A stretch of 64,000 bases of DNA, from NCBI RefSeq assembly GCF_004348735.1, contig NZ_SMKT01000012.1, forward strand, positions 21,374-85,373. Reading direction: 5' to 3'. This document shows positions 44,219 through 53,408 of the stretch, in pieces (the stretch's first letter is position 1; each line of letters begins with the position of its first letter). The position numbers and the translations under genes were made by a program. The notes beneath the pieces are model-generated. The model ran no database searches. It was not told the DNA's origin and saw only the letters and a list, made by a program, of their open reading frames with translations. The stretch is from Actinomadura sp. KC06. Lineage in GTDB: Bacteria > Actinomycetota > Actinomycetes > Streptosporangiales > Streptosporangiaceae.

Positions 44219-45919
44219 ATGACGACCCCTGACGAACAGCAGCCCCGCACGGGCTCCGCGATCCTCCGGACCGCGCTGCGCCGCAACATCGGCGCGATGA
44301 CCGGCGGCACCGTCCTCATGGGCCTGTACCAGGCGGGCGAGACCGCCTTCCCCATCGCGCTCGGCCTGATCGTCGAGCACACGATGCGGGACCGGAGCCT
44401 CGGCGCGCTCGCCCTGTCCATCGCCGCGCTCGCCGTGATCATCACGACGGTGTCGTTCTCATGGCGGTTCGGGATGCGCGTCCTGCAGAAGGCCAACACG
44501 ACCGAGGCGCACCGCTGGCGGGTGGAGGTCGCGTCCCGCGGGCTCCAGCCGGTGGCCAGGGACACCGATCTCAAGTCCGGCGAGGTGCTGACCATCGCCA
44601 CCGAGGACGCCGACCAGACCGCCGACATCATCGAGGTGGTGCCGCTGCTCATCAGCTCGCTGGTCGCGGTGCTGGTCGCGGCGGTCGCGCTGGGCCTGGC
44701 GAGCGTCCGCCTCGGCCTGCTGGTGATCGCGGGGACGATCGCGATCCTGACGATCCTGAGCGTGCTGTCCAGGCGGATCGGCTCCGGCACCCGCGAGCAG
44801 CAGGCACGGGTGGCGCGGGCGGGCGCGAAGGTCGCCGACCTGATCATCGGGCTCCGCCCACTGCGCGGCTTCGGCGGCAACCACGCGGCGTTCGGCTCCT
44901 ACCGGACGGTCAGCACGGAGGCCAAGCACCAGGCGGTGATCGTCGCGCGGGCGAACGGCGCGTACGCGGGCGCCGCGCTGGCCCTCAACGCGCTGCTGGC
45001 CACCGCCGTGACGCTCGTGGCGGGACGGCTCGCGTTCCAGGGCCAGATCACCATCGGCCAGCTCGTCATGGCCGTCGGGCTCGCGCAGTTCATCATCGAG
45101 CCGCTCAAGCTGTTCTCGCAGATGCCGACATACGTGATGATCGCGCGGGCGTCGGCGCAGCGGATGGCGCTGGTCCTCGCCGCGCCGCCGGTGACGACCC
45201 CGGGCCGCGGCCGTCCGGCGCCGGGCGGCGGCCTCGACGTCGACGGCGTCCGGTATGGGGCCTTGAACGAGCTGAAATTCACGGTGCCGTCCGGCGAGTT
45301 CGTGGCGATCACCGCCTATCAGCCGCGCGCGGCGGCCGACCTCGCGTCGGTGCTGGCGGCCGCCGTCCCGCCCGACGCGTACGAGGGCGTGGTGCGGGTC
45401 GGCGGGCAGGAGACGGCCGACCTGTCGATCGAGACGCTCCGCGAGCACATGCTGGTGAACCCCTACGACGGGGAGATCTTCGCGGGCACCCTCCGCACGA
45501 ACATCGACCCGTCGGGCGCCGGACGGATGATCGCCGAGGCCGTCGCGGCGTCCATGCTGACCGACGTCGTCGCGCTCCACCGCGACGGGCTCGACCACCC
45601 CGTCCGGGACCGGGGCGCGAACCTGTCCGGCGGGCAGCGGCAACGGCTGTCGCTGGCCCGCGCCCTCGCCGCCGACACCGACGTCCTCGTCCTGCACGAC
45701 CCGACGACCGCCGTCGACGCCGTCACCGAACAGCTCATCGCGCGCAACATCGCCGCACTGCGCCGGGGCCGCACCACCATCGTGATCACCAGCAGCCCGC
45801 CCTTCCTGGACGCCGCCGACCGGGTCCTCGTCCTGGACGGCGGCGTCATCACCGCCGAGGACACGCACCGCAACCTGCTCGGCACCGACGAGACCTACCG
45901 GCTGGCCGTGGCCCGCTGA
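44219..45919 (+). CDS. ABC transporter subunit B (fused permease-ATPase), degenerate Walker A
   Basis: 566 residues from ATG 44219, four bases after subunit A. Exporter-fold helices (residues 20-315), then an ATPase in which Walker A is unrecognisable (ITAYQPRAAADL, about 364) and the catalytic Glu is lost (VLVLHDPTTAVD), while the signature LSGGQRQR (about 470) is perfect. It therefore complements subunit A in a heterodimer. Last gene of the iron-regulated run. Confidence 0.9.
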   Translation: MTTPDEQQPRTGSAILRTALRRNIGAMTGGTVLMGLYQAGETAFPIALGLIVEHTMRDRSLGALALSIAALAVIITTVSFSWRFGMRVLQKANTTEAHRWRVEVASRGLQPVARDTDLKSGEVLTIATEDADQTADIIEVVPLLISSLVAVLVAAVALGLASVRLGLLVIAGTIAILTILSVLSRRIGSGTREQQARVARAGAKVADLIIGLRPLRGFGGNHAAFGSYRTVSTEAKHQAVIVARANGAYAGAALALNALLATAVTLVAGRLAFQGQITIGQLVMAVGLAQFIIEPLKLFSQMPTYVMIARASAQRMALVLAAPPVTTPGRGRPAPGGGLDVDGVRYGALNELKFTVPSGEFVAITAYQPRAAADLASVLAAAVPPDAYEGVVRVGGQETADLSIETLREHMLVNPYDGEIFAGTLRTNIDPSGAGRMIAEAVAASMLTDVVALHRDGLDHPVRDRGANLSGGQRQRLSLARALAADTDVLVLHDPTTAVDAVTEQLIARNIAALRRGRTTIVITSSPPFLDAADRVLVLDGGVITAEDTHRNLLGTDETYRLAVAR

Positions 45920-45932
45920 CCCGACTCCCGAG

Positions 45933-46877
45933 TCACTGCTGGGCCACTGCCATGGCTCGCAGCTCTATGTCCGCCGCCACCGACCGGAGGGCCTCGAGGA
46001 CGAGCTTCACGTGCGGCAGCCGCGCGTCACCGATCCGGGTGAACGCATGGACGACCCGGACGACCGGATGGACCAGGGGGTGCAGGCTGACGTTCGAGGT
46101 GTCGGCGGGCAGCGCCATGCGCGGCACCAAGGCGACTCCGGCGCCGACGGCGACGAGTTCGGTCAGCACGGAGAAATCGCTGGCGATCACGGCGGGGCGG
46201 GGCACGAACCCCGCGCTTCCGCAGGCGCGCCTGGTCAGCTCGTGGCAGGAGGTCTCGGGGCCCGGCATCAGCCAGTTCTCGTCGGCGAGGTCGGCGAGGT
46301 TCACGCGCTGCCCGGCAATCAGGGTGCGCTCGGCGGCCAGATGCTGAGGCAGGGCCAGCAGTACCGGCTCGTCCATGAGCCGGTGCTGTTCGCAGCCCGC
46401 CGGCAGGTCGCGGGGCAGCAGGCTGTAGGAGTGGACGATCGCGATGTCGCTGTCGTGGCGGCGCAGCCCCTCCGCGGCCTCGTCCGGCTCATGTTCGATG
46501 ACGCGCAGCTCGGGTGAGCGCCCCCGCTCCTGGGAGAGCGCGCGCCACATCCGGGACACCAGAACCCGGGCGGCCGACGGGAAGGCGGCGACGCGGACCA
46601 GCCCCTGGTCTCCGCCGCGCAGCGCGCGAAGATCGGCCTCGACGGTGGCGAGCTGGCCGAGGATGACCTCGGCGTGCTCGACCAGCAGGTTCCCGGCCGC
46701 CGTCAGCCGCAGCCTCCTGCCCTGCTTCTCCAGCAGCGGCATGCCGGCCTCCTTCTCCAGCGCGGCCAGTTGCTGGGACACGGCGGGACCGCTGAGGTGC
46801 AGGGCCTCGGCGGTCGCCGTGACGGTGCCGTGGACCTGGAGTTCGCGTAGCAGCCGCAGGCGGCGTACCTCTAACAA
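45933..46877 (-). CDS. LysR-family regulator (exporter-linked)
   Basis: 314 residues from TTG 46877, giving the subfamily start M-L-E-V-R-R-L-R-L-L-R-E-L, with AGGAAGG upstream; GTG 46886 is the alternative. Winged helix (GTVTATAEALHLSGPAVSQQ, then KQGRRLRLTAAG) plus effector domain (VRVAAFPSAARVLVSRMWRA, then SDIAIVHSYSLL). Divergent from the EamA gene (46950), the classic LysR-exporter pair for amino acids or analogues. It may sense the bes-type product or precursor. Confidence 0.88.
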   Translation of the reverse strand: MLEVRRLRLLRELQVHGTVTATAEALHLSGPAVSQQLAALEKEAGMPLLEKQGRRLRLTAAGNLLVEHAEVILGQLATVEADLRALRGGDQGLVRVAAFPSAARVLVSRMWRALSQERGRSPELRVIEHEPDEAAEGLRRHDSDIAIVHSYSLLPRDLPAGCEQHRLMDEPVLLALPQHLAAERTLIAGQRVNLADLADENWLMPGPETSCHELTRRACGSAGFVPRPAVIASDFSVLTELVAVGAGVALVPRMALPADTSNVSLHPLVHPVVRVVHAFTRIGDARLPHVKLVLEALRSVAADIELRAMAVAQQ

Positions 46878-46903
46878 GAAGAACACCTTCCTGGTTCCGA
46901 AAG

Positions 46904-46922
46904 GAAGATTAATTAGATCTTC
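46904..46922. promoter_or_regulatory. Palindrome between LysR and EamA genes
   Basis: GAAGAT-N7-ATCTTC, an exact inverted repeat in an AT-rich patch of the 72-bp divergent gap; candidate LysR binding site. It lacks a strict T-N11-A. Confidence 0.45.
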
Positions 46923-46949
46923 ATCATTGTATAGGGAAGGCTGGGACCT

Positions 46950-47870
46950 GTGAATCGATCGAAGACACTTCGCTTTCCGGCCCTGGTCACGACGGTCGTC
47001 CTGTGGGCGTCGGCCTTCCCCGCGATCCGGGTGGCGGTCGACGGCCTGGACGTGGGAGGCCTGTCGTTCTGGCGCCTGGCCGTGGCCTCGCTCGCCCTCG
47101 CGGCCGTCAGCCCGCTGCTGAAGGTCCGCCGGCCGCGCAGGCGCGATCTCCTGCTGATCGCGCTGTGCGGGGCCACGGGGATGAGCGCCTACCAGTTATT
47201 GCTCAACTGGGGCGAGGTCCACGTCCCGGCGGGTACCGCGAGCCTGCTGATCGCCACCGCTCCGGTGTTCAGCGTGCTGCTCGCGACCGCGTTCCTGGGC
47301 GAACGCCTCACCACGACGATCGTGCTCGGCAGCATCATCGCGATCTCCGGCGCGGCGGTCATCGCCTACGCGGGCGGTTCGACCCGGGTCACCACCAGCG
47401 CCCTGGCCATCCTCGCGGCCGCGGTCGTGCAGGGCGTCTACCACTTCGCGACCAAGCCGCTGCTCAGGCGCTACACCGGGCTGGAGGTCGCCTGCTACGC
47501 GATGTGGGCGGGCACGATCTTCCTCCTGCCCCTGGCGCCCGCGGCGGCGCGCGGGCTGGCGCAGGCCCCCGCCGACGCCATCGGATCGGCGGTCTACCTC
47601 GGGCTGCTGCCCTCCGCGCTGGGCTTCGTCACCTGGGGGTACGCGGTCGCCCGCTACACGATCGCCGAGTCCACCGCCGCGCTCTACCTCGTCCCGCCCG
47701 TCGCGATCGTGGTCGCCTTCGTCTGGCTCGGCGAAAGGCCCACCCTGGTCGACCTGCTCGGCGGCGTGGTCAGCATGGTCGGCGTCGTGGTGATCAATCG
47801 CCGCTTCACCCGGCCGCCGACGTCCGCACCCGAGGATGACCCCGCCGTTCAGCGCGCGAAGACCAGGTGA
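46950..47870 (+). CDS. EamA/DMT-family exporter
   Basis: 306 residues from GTG 46950 with ten predicted helices and two EamA repeats (WASAFPAIRVAVDGLDVGGL ... APVFSVLLATAFLGERL, and the second ending PPVAIVVAFVWLGERPTLVD). Family members export amino acids, analogues or metabolites. Next to a LysR regulator and close to the alkyne amino acid genes, it is a good candidate to export the product or its peptide; the substrate is inferred. Confidence 0.9.
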   Translation: MNRSKTLRFPALVTTVVLWASAFPAIRVAVDGLDVGGLSFWRLAVASLALAAVSPLLKVRRPRRRDLLLIALCGATGMSAYQLLLNWGEVHVPAGTASLLIATAPVFSVLLATAFLGERLTTTIVLGSIIAISGAAVIAYAGGSTRVTTSALAILAAAVVQGVYHFATKPLLRRYTGLEVACYAMWAGTIFLLPLAPAAARGLAQAPADAIGSAVYLGLLPSALGFVTWGYAVARYTIAESTAALYLVPPVAIVVAFVWLGERPTLVDLLGGVVSMVGVVVINRRFTRPPTSAPEDDPAVQRAKTR

Positions 47871-47933
47871 TGCGACACAGCATGATGGAACGGTCCATTC
47901 GAGGCGTGACGGGCGCCGGGGCCGCGCGGGGAT

Positions 47934-49157
47934 CTACGCCGTGGGGGCCTGCACTGCCTTCAGCGCGGTCGTCACCATCAGCCGGACGCCGAGCGCGATG
48001 CATCTTTCGTCGACATCAAAGGCACCGACATGCAGGTCGTACTCGTCGGCGCGGTCGAACCGCCGTACGCCCAGTCGGCCCAGGGCCCCGGGAACCGATT
48101 CGAGGTAGTAGCCGAAGTCCTCTCCACCGAGGCTCTGAGGGGTGTCGACCACGCCGTCCTCGCCGAGTACCGTCCGTGCGGCCGTACGGAACAGCTCGAC
48201 GCTCGTCTCCTCGTTGACGGTGGGCGGGGTGCCGCGTTCGTACGTCAGCTCGGTCTTGACGTCGTACGCTCTGGCGACGGTGTCCAGAAGGGCCTCCATG
48301 AGATCGGGCACGGTGTGCCAGAGGCCTCCGTCCAGGCATCGGACGGTGCCTTCGGCGACGCCGTCATCGGGGATCGCGATGGCCACCGAACCCGCGGCCA
48401 CCCGTCCCCAGACGAGGCTGAGGCCGGCCCGGGGGTCCACCCGGCGGGACAGGGCCGCGGGCAGTTCGGTGAGGACCTTGCCCAGCGCGTACACCAGGTC
48501 CGCGGTCAGGTGGGGACGCGCGGTGTGCCCGCCGGGCCCGCCCACCCGCACGCGCACCTTGTCGCACGCCGCTGTGACGGGCCCGGCCCGGAGACCGAAC
48601 TCGCCGACGGGGAGGCGCGGGTCGCAGTGCAAGGCGAAGATCCGCCCGACGGATGCCAGACCGCCGGCGTCGATGACCTCGCCCGCCCCGCCGGCCAGGC
48701 CCTCCTCGGCCGGCTGGAAGACCAACCGCACCCGGCCGGGCAGCAGCCCCGCGTCCGCCCATTGGGCGAGGAAGAGACCGGTGCCGAGCAGGATCGCGGT
48801 GTGCACGTCGTGACCGCAGGCGTGACAGGCTCCCCGCAGCCGCGAACGGTACGGGACGTCCTTCTCGTCCGTCACCGGCAGCGCGTCGATGTCGGCTCGC
48901 AGCGCTACCGCTGGACCGGCGCCCGAGCCGATGTCGCAGATCAGGCCGGTGCCTTTCGGCAGGCCGACAGGCCGCAGCCCGCCCCCGGTCAACGCCTCGG
49001 CGATCCGGGCGGTCGTCCTGTGCTCCGCGAATCCGAGTTCCGGATGCATGTGCAGAGCGCGGCGAAAATCGATCAGTTCGTCCTCTGATCTGGTCAGGAA
49101 ATCGTCGAGCCGTTTTCGTAGAATTTCCTCGTTTTCATCAGGGCTGGATTCCTGCAT
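47934..49157 (-). CDS. M20D amidohydrolase (HipO/IAA-amidohydrolase type)
   Basis: 407 residues; ATG 49157 has GGGAGGT five bases upstream, better than GTG 49163. M20D metal motif HACGHDVHTAILLG, QPAEEG, FALHCDP, GGHTARPH lid contact and terminal SLGGEDFGYYLE. These enzymes remove acyl or aminoacyl groups from amino acids. In the bes context it could release the free alkynyl amino acid from the dipeptide made by the ligase at 50353, but this is inference. Confidence 0.88.
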   Translation of the reverse strand: MQESSPDENEEILRKRLDDFLTRSEDELIDFRRALHMHPELGFAEHRTTARIAEALTGGGLRPVGLPKGTGLICDIGSGAGPAVALRADIDALPVTDEKDVPYRSRLRGACHACGHDVHTAILLGTGLFLAQWADAGLLPGRVRLVFQPAEEGLAGGAGEVIDAGGLASVGRIFALHCDPRLPVGEFGLRAGPVTAACDKVRVRVGGPGGHTARPHLTADLVYALGKVLTELPAALSRRVDPRAGLSLVWGRVAAGSVAIAIPDDGVAEGTVRCLDGGLWHTVPDLMEALLDTVARAYDVKTELTYERGTPPTVNEETSVELFRTAARTVLGEDGVVDTPQSLGGEDFGYYLESVPGALGRLGVRRFDRADEYDLHVGAFDVDERCIALGVRLMVTTALKAVQAPTA

Positions 49158-49187
49158 GCGCACCTCCCGTGCGGCTCGCTTTTGCCG

Positions 49188-50132
49188 CTACACGGGTACT
49201 GCTTCGTGCAGCGCTGAAATTTCTTGGAGGAGATAGGTGTGCGTCTCCTCCAAGCAGCCAGGGCCGCACTGCTCAAGCGGCCTGCGTTGGACGACCACTT
49301 GGTAGCGGGCATCTCCGACTCCGACCTGCACCATGCAGACGGCCTCATCAGTCGCCGCGTAGAACAGTCGTCCCATCCGGACGTCGTCCACCTTGAGTGC
49401 ACCGGTGTGAATACGGATGAAGTGCTCGGCGGCCTGTGCCGGTTCTGGCACACCGGCCTTTCCGCGGTAGCGGTTCAGAGATATCTCGTCGCGGTAATAG
49501 GCTTCGGCCGACGAGATCGCCTGTTCCGGACTGAGAGCGCCGTAGTACAGGCCGTGGGGAAGGCACACGAGATTGGCCGCATAGCGGTCGCCGCCGACGT
49601 GGGTGGTCTCCCACACCGCGTCCCCGAAACGGGCCTGCAAACCGCGTGCGAGTGGAACTCCGTGGCGGGCGCAGCACACGTTCCTCTTACCGTTCACGCA
49701 CACCAGCAGGATCGGCCCGGCGACGCGCGAGCCGAAGGCGGGCGGACGACCGGAGCCCGCGGCCCGCAGATCAAGCCCCGCCAATTCCTCGTCATCGTCC
49801 AGTTCCCGGCCCTCCAGCCAGGGGGGATGGCCCTGGCGGTCGTCCCAGGCGGCGGCGTCGAACGGACCAGACCACCCCACGTAGATCTGACGGGGCGGCG
49901 GTGTGCGCCGCCTCCCCGGGCGCCGGATGAGCTGCACTCGCAGCCCGTGGGAACGGGCCCGCTCCACCGCATCGGCCAGCGGGGCCGTCAAGCCGGTTCC
50001 CTCAATCCGATCGGCCCAGGGGCCTCGATGCTCGATCAGCAGCCAACCGCGCGCCCTGACGGTCGCGCTGGCCATCGTCGGCACGCCGCCTGAATGGCTG
50101 CCAAGGCAATGGCTGCACTCATGGAATTCCAC
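49188..50132 (-). CDS. Sucrase/ferredoxin-like (thioredoxin-fold) protein
   Basis: 314 residues from GTG 50132, which has AAGGGAGG at ideal spacing. Family PF06999 features: early C-x2-C (CSHCLGSHSGG), RGWLLIEHRGPWADR, LLVCVNGKRNVCCARHGVP and HVGGDRYAANLVCLPHG. The thioredoxin-like [2Fe-2S]-type fold suggests electron transfer. It is encoded back-to-back with the ligase gene and 30 bp before the M20D gene on the same strand. It could supply electrons to the diiron or 2OG-iron enzymes, but that is speculative. Confidence 0.85.
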   Translation of the reverse strand: MEFHECSHCLGSHSGGVPTMASATVRARGWLLIEHRGPWADRIEGTGLTAPLADAVERARSHGLRVQLIRRPGRRRTPPPRQIYVGWSGPFDAAAWDDRQGHPPWLEGRELDDDEELAGLDLRAAGSGRPPAFGSRVAGPILLVCVNGKRNVCCARHGVPLARGLQARFGDAVWETTHVGGDRYAANLVCLPHGLYYGALSPEQAISSAEAYYRDEISLNRYRGKAGVPEPAQAAEHFIRIHTGALKVDDVRMGRLFYAATDEAVCMVQVGVGDARYQVVVQRRPLEQCGPGCLEETHTYLLQEISALHEAVPV

Positions 50133-50352
50133 CGGATGCCTCCCTTTCAGCTGGAGTGGGGTGCGGCCGGTCGACCCGCATTCGCCTTTCTTCGGATCAT
50201 CCTACGCCGTTATGTCCGAAAAATTCACGACCACCGGCGGCGGCCTCTGAAACGTGCCGAAAAGATGGCAGCCGACTGGTGATTCAAGTAGAATCCGGAC
50301 GGTCTCGCCGGAGCGCCCGGAGTCACTCAACCTGAGCGGAGGATGTACCTGC

Positions 50353-51738
50353 ATGCCCGAAGGTTCATCGACAATGATTCTTCTCTATGCTTTTCAGTAC
50401 GCCGAGCGCGCCTTGGCAGAAGTGCCCTACCTCAGGTTCTCCGCCGAGCGAACCCTGTGTTTTCTCGACGACCTCCGCGACCCGCGCAGCAGGATCGTCG
50501 CCGTGATGTCGGAGCCCGTCGACCCGTACACGCTCGAATACCACTTCCGGGACATCTTCCGATTCGACGACCGGATGGTGGAGAGTGCGCGGGAGCGGCT
50601 GACCATCGTGGTCCCCGCCGCTCCCGAGGTCCGTCCGCTGGACGAGCTCGTCCACCGCGACGACCAGGTCATGGAGCTGCTGCGGAACACCGTCCGCGCT
50701 GATCCCGCGGCGGTCATCGTCAATTTCGCCGCGTCACGGCGGACGGACGAGCTCGCGAGGGCGATCGGTTCGAGCGCCGAAGAGAGCGACCACCTGTTCG
50801 CCGACCGATGGGGAGGCAAGGCCGGCGGCAAGGAGCTCCTGATCCGCGCGGGTGTCGCCGTCCCCGGGGGGACCCCGGAGCTCGCGCACGGCGAGGCGGC
50901 GGTCGTGTCGGCGGTCAAGCAGCTCACCTCCGGGCCGATACCGCCGCGGCGCGTCCTGGTGAAGTTGAGCGCGAGCACCTGGGCCGCGTCGATCGGCAAC
51001 GTGCTCGTCGACTGCGACCGGCTCCTCCGCACCAGGGACCTGGTCGGGTCGGCCGAGATGATCCGCATGCCCGGGGACGACTTCCGCCGCGAACTCGCCG
51101 AGAGCGGAGCGATCGTCGAGGAGTTCGTCGACGAGGCCGTCTCCTCGCCGAGCGCACAGGGATGGATCGGGGACGGCGGCACGGTCGACACGATCGCCTG
51201 CCACGAACAGCTGCTGGTCGACGGCCAGTACTGGGGGTGCCGGTCCGCGGTGGACGAACAGTGGCGGCCCGCCATGGTGACGGCGATGGAGCGCACCGGC
51301 GCGGCCCTCGCCGAACTGGGTCACCGGGGCTCGTTCGGAGTGGACTTCGTGACCGTGCCGCGGCGCGGGCTGCTCGCGGTGGAGGTCAACCTGCGCAAGG
51401 TCGGGCCCAGCCATGTGGTCCGGTACGTCGAGGCGATCGCGGGCGCGAAGGCAGGAAAGGACGGGCTTGTGCGCAGGCCGGACGGACGGCGGGTGCACTA
51501 CTCCCACCGGCGTCTGTTCGAGCCCGACGTCCTGACGGCTCTCGACCCGAGGTCCGCCGTCGATCGGCTGCGCGCGGAGGGGCTCCTCTACCGCCATGAG
51601 GCGGGCGAAGGGGTGGCGCTCCATGTGCTCGGCGGGTTGGACACCTGCGGATTCGTCGAACTGACCGCGCTGGCGCCGTCCGCCGAACTCGCCGACACGC
51701 ATCGCGAAGCCGCCGAGGCGGCGCTCATGCGCACCTGA
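50353..51738 (+). CDS. besA: ATP-grasp peptide ligase, PGM1-like (BesA role)
   Basis: 461 residues from ATG 50353; ATG 50374 is possible. Residues 10-150 are a pre-ATP-grasp domain; 160-330 hold the ATP-grasp (DRWGGKAGGKELLIRAGVAV, then RRVLVKLSASTWAASIGNVL, then VEEFVDEAVSSPSAQGWIGD); GSFGVDFVTVP and LLAVEVNLRKVGPSHVV carry the Mg-binding acid and Asn. The C-terminus matches the PGM1 peptide-ligase tail. In the beta-ethynylserine pathway BesA couples propargylglycine to glutamate before hydroxylation. This gene occupies that role beside besB-E homologues; identity of the coupled residue is not readable. Confidence 0.75.
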   Translation: MPEGSSTMILLYAFQYAERALAEVPYLRFSAERTLCFLDDLRDPRSRIVAVMSEPVDPYTLEYHFRDIFRFDDRMVESARERLTIVVPAAPEVRPLDELVHRDDQVMELLRNTVRADPAAVIVNFAASRRTDELARAIGSSAEESDHLFADRWGGKAGGKELLIRAGVAVPGGTPELAHGEAAVVSAVKQLTSGPIPPRRVLVKLSASTWAASIGNVLVDCDRLLRTRDLVGSAEMIRMPGDDFRRELAESGAIVEEFVDEAVSSPSAQGWIGDGGTVDTIACHEQLLVDGQYWGCRSAVDEQWRPAMVTAMERTGAALAELGHRGSFGVDFVTVPRRGLLAVEVNLRKVGPSHVVRYVEAIAGAKAGKDGLVRRPDGRRVHYSHRRLFEPDVLTALDPRSAVDRLRAEGLLYRHEAGEGVALHVLGGLDTCGFVELTALAPSAELADTHREAAEAALMRT

Positions 51739-51759
51739 GCCCCTCTTTTGGTAAGGCAA

Positions 51760-51815
51760 CGTTTCGCCGGTCTGACGCGCCTCCCGCGAGGGAGACGAGC
51801 CAGACCGGCGAAACG
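51760..51815. terminator. Large bidirectional terminator between besA-like and besB-like genes
   Basis: CGTTTCGCCGGTCTG (51760-51774) pairs perfectly with CAGACCGGCGAAACG (51801-51815); the loop contains a small hairpin CTCCC-GCGA-GGGAG (51781-51794). Sits between convergent genes. Confidence 0.85.
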
Positions 51816-51830
51816 ATGGCCCCCGCACCT

Positions 51831-53408
51831 TCACCCGACCGGGCTCGCCGGGCTCTTGGGGGAGCCGAAGACTTCCTCGAAGGTCTCCAGAATCTGGTCC
51901 GGGTCTTCGGTCCCGACGGAGATCCGGAGCATGTCCCGATGCAGTCCGTGGGCGCGCAGTACGGCACGTCCCTCGGGGGTGGACAGCAGATCGAAGTGGG
52001 CGACGAAGATCTGGGGCGACGCCATCGTGAAATCGGCGCCGAAACTCGGCCCCTTCGCCACGGCGAGCCGGTCGTACGCCCGCTCCAGCGGCACCCTCAG
52101 ATCCACCATGAGCAGACCGCCGGGCGCGTCGGGGCGGCGTTCGATCTTCCGGTAATTGGCCCGGGAACGGGCGTCGTAGGGCCAGGCCACTCCCCTGACC
52201 AGGCTGGACTCCTGAAGAAGCCGCGCGAGCGCGACCGCGTTGGCGTTCACCCGGTCGATCCGGGCGGCGTAGTCACGGATCCGGGCGGCGACCCGGGCCA
52301 CGTCGCGGTGGTAGGGCTCGTCACCGTGGCGCGCCAGCCCGTCCCGCAGCCTGGTGGCGAAGGACGAGCCGGCGTTGACCACCGCCGCGCCCATCAGCAC
52401 GTCCGCGGAACCGGTCGCGTACTTCGTCAGGCTCTCGACCGCAACGTCGGCGTAAGGAAGCACGTCGACGTTGTACGGCGTGGCGATCGTCGCGTCGATC
52501 ACCAGCGCGCACCCGGCGCGGTCGGCGATCTCCCGCAGCGCCGGGACGTCCGGCACCTGGAGGCTCGGATTGCTGGGAACCTCCACGACGATGCCCGCGA
52601 GCTCACCCGCCTGCGCCGCCGCGGCACGGGCGACCATCGCCAGGTCGAACGGGTCCGGCAGGACCATGCGCTCGACGTCGACGACACGCTTCTCCAGCAG
52701 GCTCACGGTGTCGAAGAAGATCCAGCCCAGCTGGATCCACCGCCGCCGTCCGTTCGCCCGCTGGATCTCCGACAGCGCCGCGACGGCCGCGGCGACCGCG
52801 TTCATACCGCTGTTGTGCAGAGAGACGTCGGCCACCGAGCGGGCGCTGTAGGCGTCCGAGAGCACCTCCCTGACGGACGCGGCCGGATCACCGTCCGGTG
52901 CGCTCCCGACCTGAGGGTCGTCGATCAGACCGGCGTCGATCAGACCGGCGGTCAGGAGGACGTCCTCCGCCTTGCGCGACGACAGGTGGCCACCGGTGTG
53001 CTGCACGTACTCGCGAACCCGGGTCCGCGCCACGCTCGCGTCACGGGGCAGCCGCACGCCGTGCACCCCGAGGGCCTCGAACGCGGCGTCGGGCGCGAGC
53101 CCGGCGTGGGCCGCGGCGGCCGCCGCGGCCCGTGCCGAGCAGGTGAGGACCATGTCCTCGGCCGGTCCGCCGATCTCGCCGGCCACCAGCCGCGCCACCC
53201 GCGTCACGTAAGGGTGCGCGCGGAATCGCGGATACCCCCACGGGATGCGCCGCAGCACGGCCTGGTCGCCCGACTCGAACCCGGTCATCGACCCGACGTC
53301 CGGGATCGACACCGACACCGAATGCACGGGGCCGGGGATCCGCCGTCCGGCGGGGACATGCCGCAGGCTGACCTCCGCCCACGGCCGTGCTCCCTGCTCG
53401 ATGCTCAC
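51831..53408 (-). CDS. besB: Cystathionine gamma-synthase-like PLP enzyme (BesB-like)
   Basis: 525 residues from GTG 53408, overlapping the diiron oxidase stop. Cys/Met-metabolism PLP fold: Asp to the pyridine N in LVIDATIATPYN (D305) and Schiff-base lysine K329 in ESLTKYATGS. Residues 1-180 form an N-terminal region with SVSVSIPDVGSMTGFESGD and WGYPRFRAHP, as in fungal STR2-type synthases. BesB converts 4-chloroallylglycine to propargylglycine by gamma-elimination. Placement directly after besC- and besD-like genes supports this role. Confidence 0.8.
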   Translation of the reverse strand: MSIEQGARPWAEVSLRHVPAGRRIPGPVHSVSVSIPDVGSMTGFESGDQAVLRRIPWGYPRFRAHPYVTRVARLVAGEIGGPAEDMVLTCSARAAAAAAAHAGLAPDAAFEALGVHGVRLPRDASVARTRVREYVQHTGGHLSSRKAEDVLLTAGLIDAGLIDDPQVGSAPDGDPAASVREVLSDAYSARSVADVSLHNSGMNAVAAAVAALSEIQRANGRRRWIQLGWIFFDTVSLLEKRVVDVERMVLPDPFDLAMVARAAAAQAGELAGIVVEVPSNPSLQVPDVPALREIADRAGCALVIDATIATPYNVDVLPYADVAVESLTKYATGSADVLMGAAVVNAGSSFATRLRDGLARHGDEPYHRDVARVAARIRDYAARIDRVNANAVALARLLQESSLVRGVAWPYDARSRANYRKIERRPDAPGGLLMVDLRVPLERAYDRLAVAKGPSFGADFTMASPQIFVAHFDLLSTPEGRAVLRAHGLHRDMLRISVGTEDPDQILETFEEVFGSPKSPASPVG

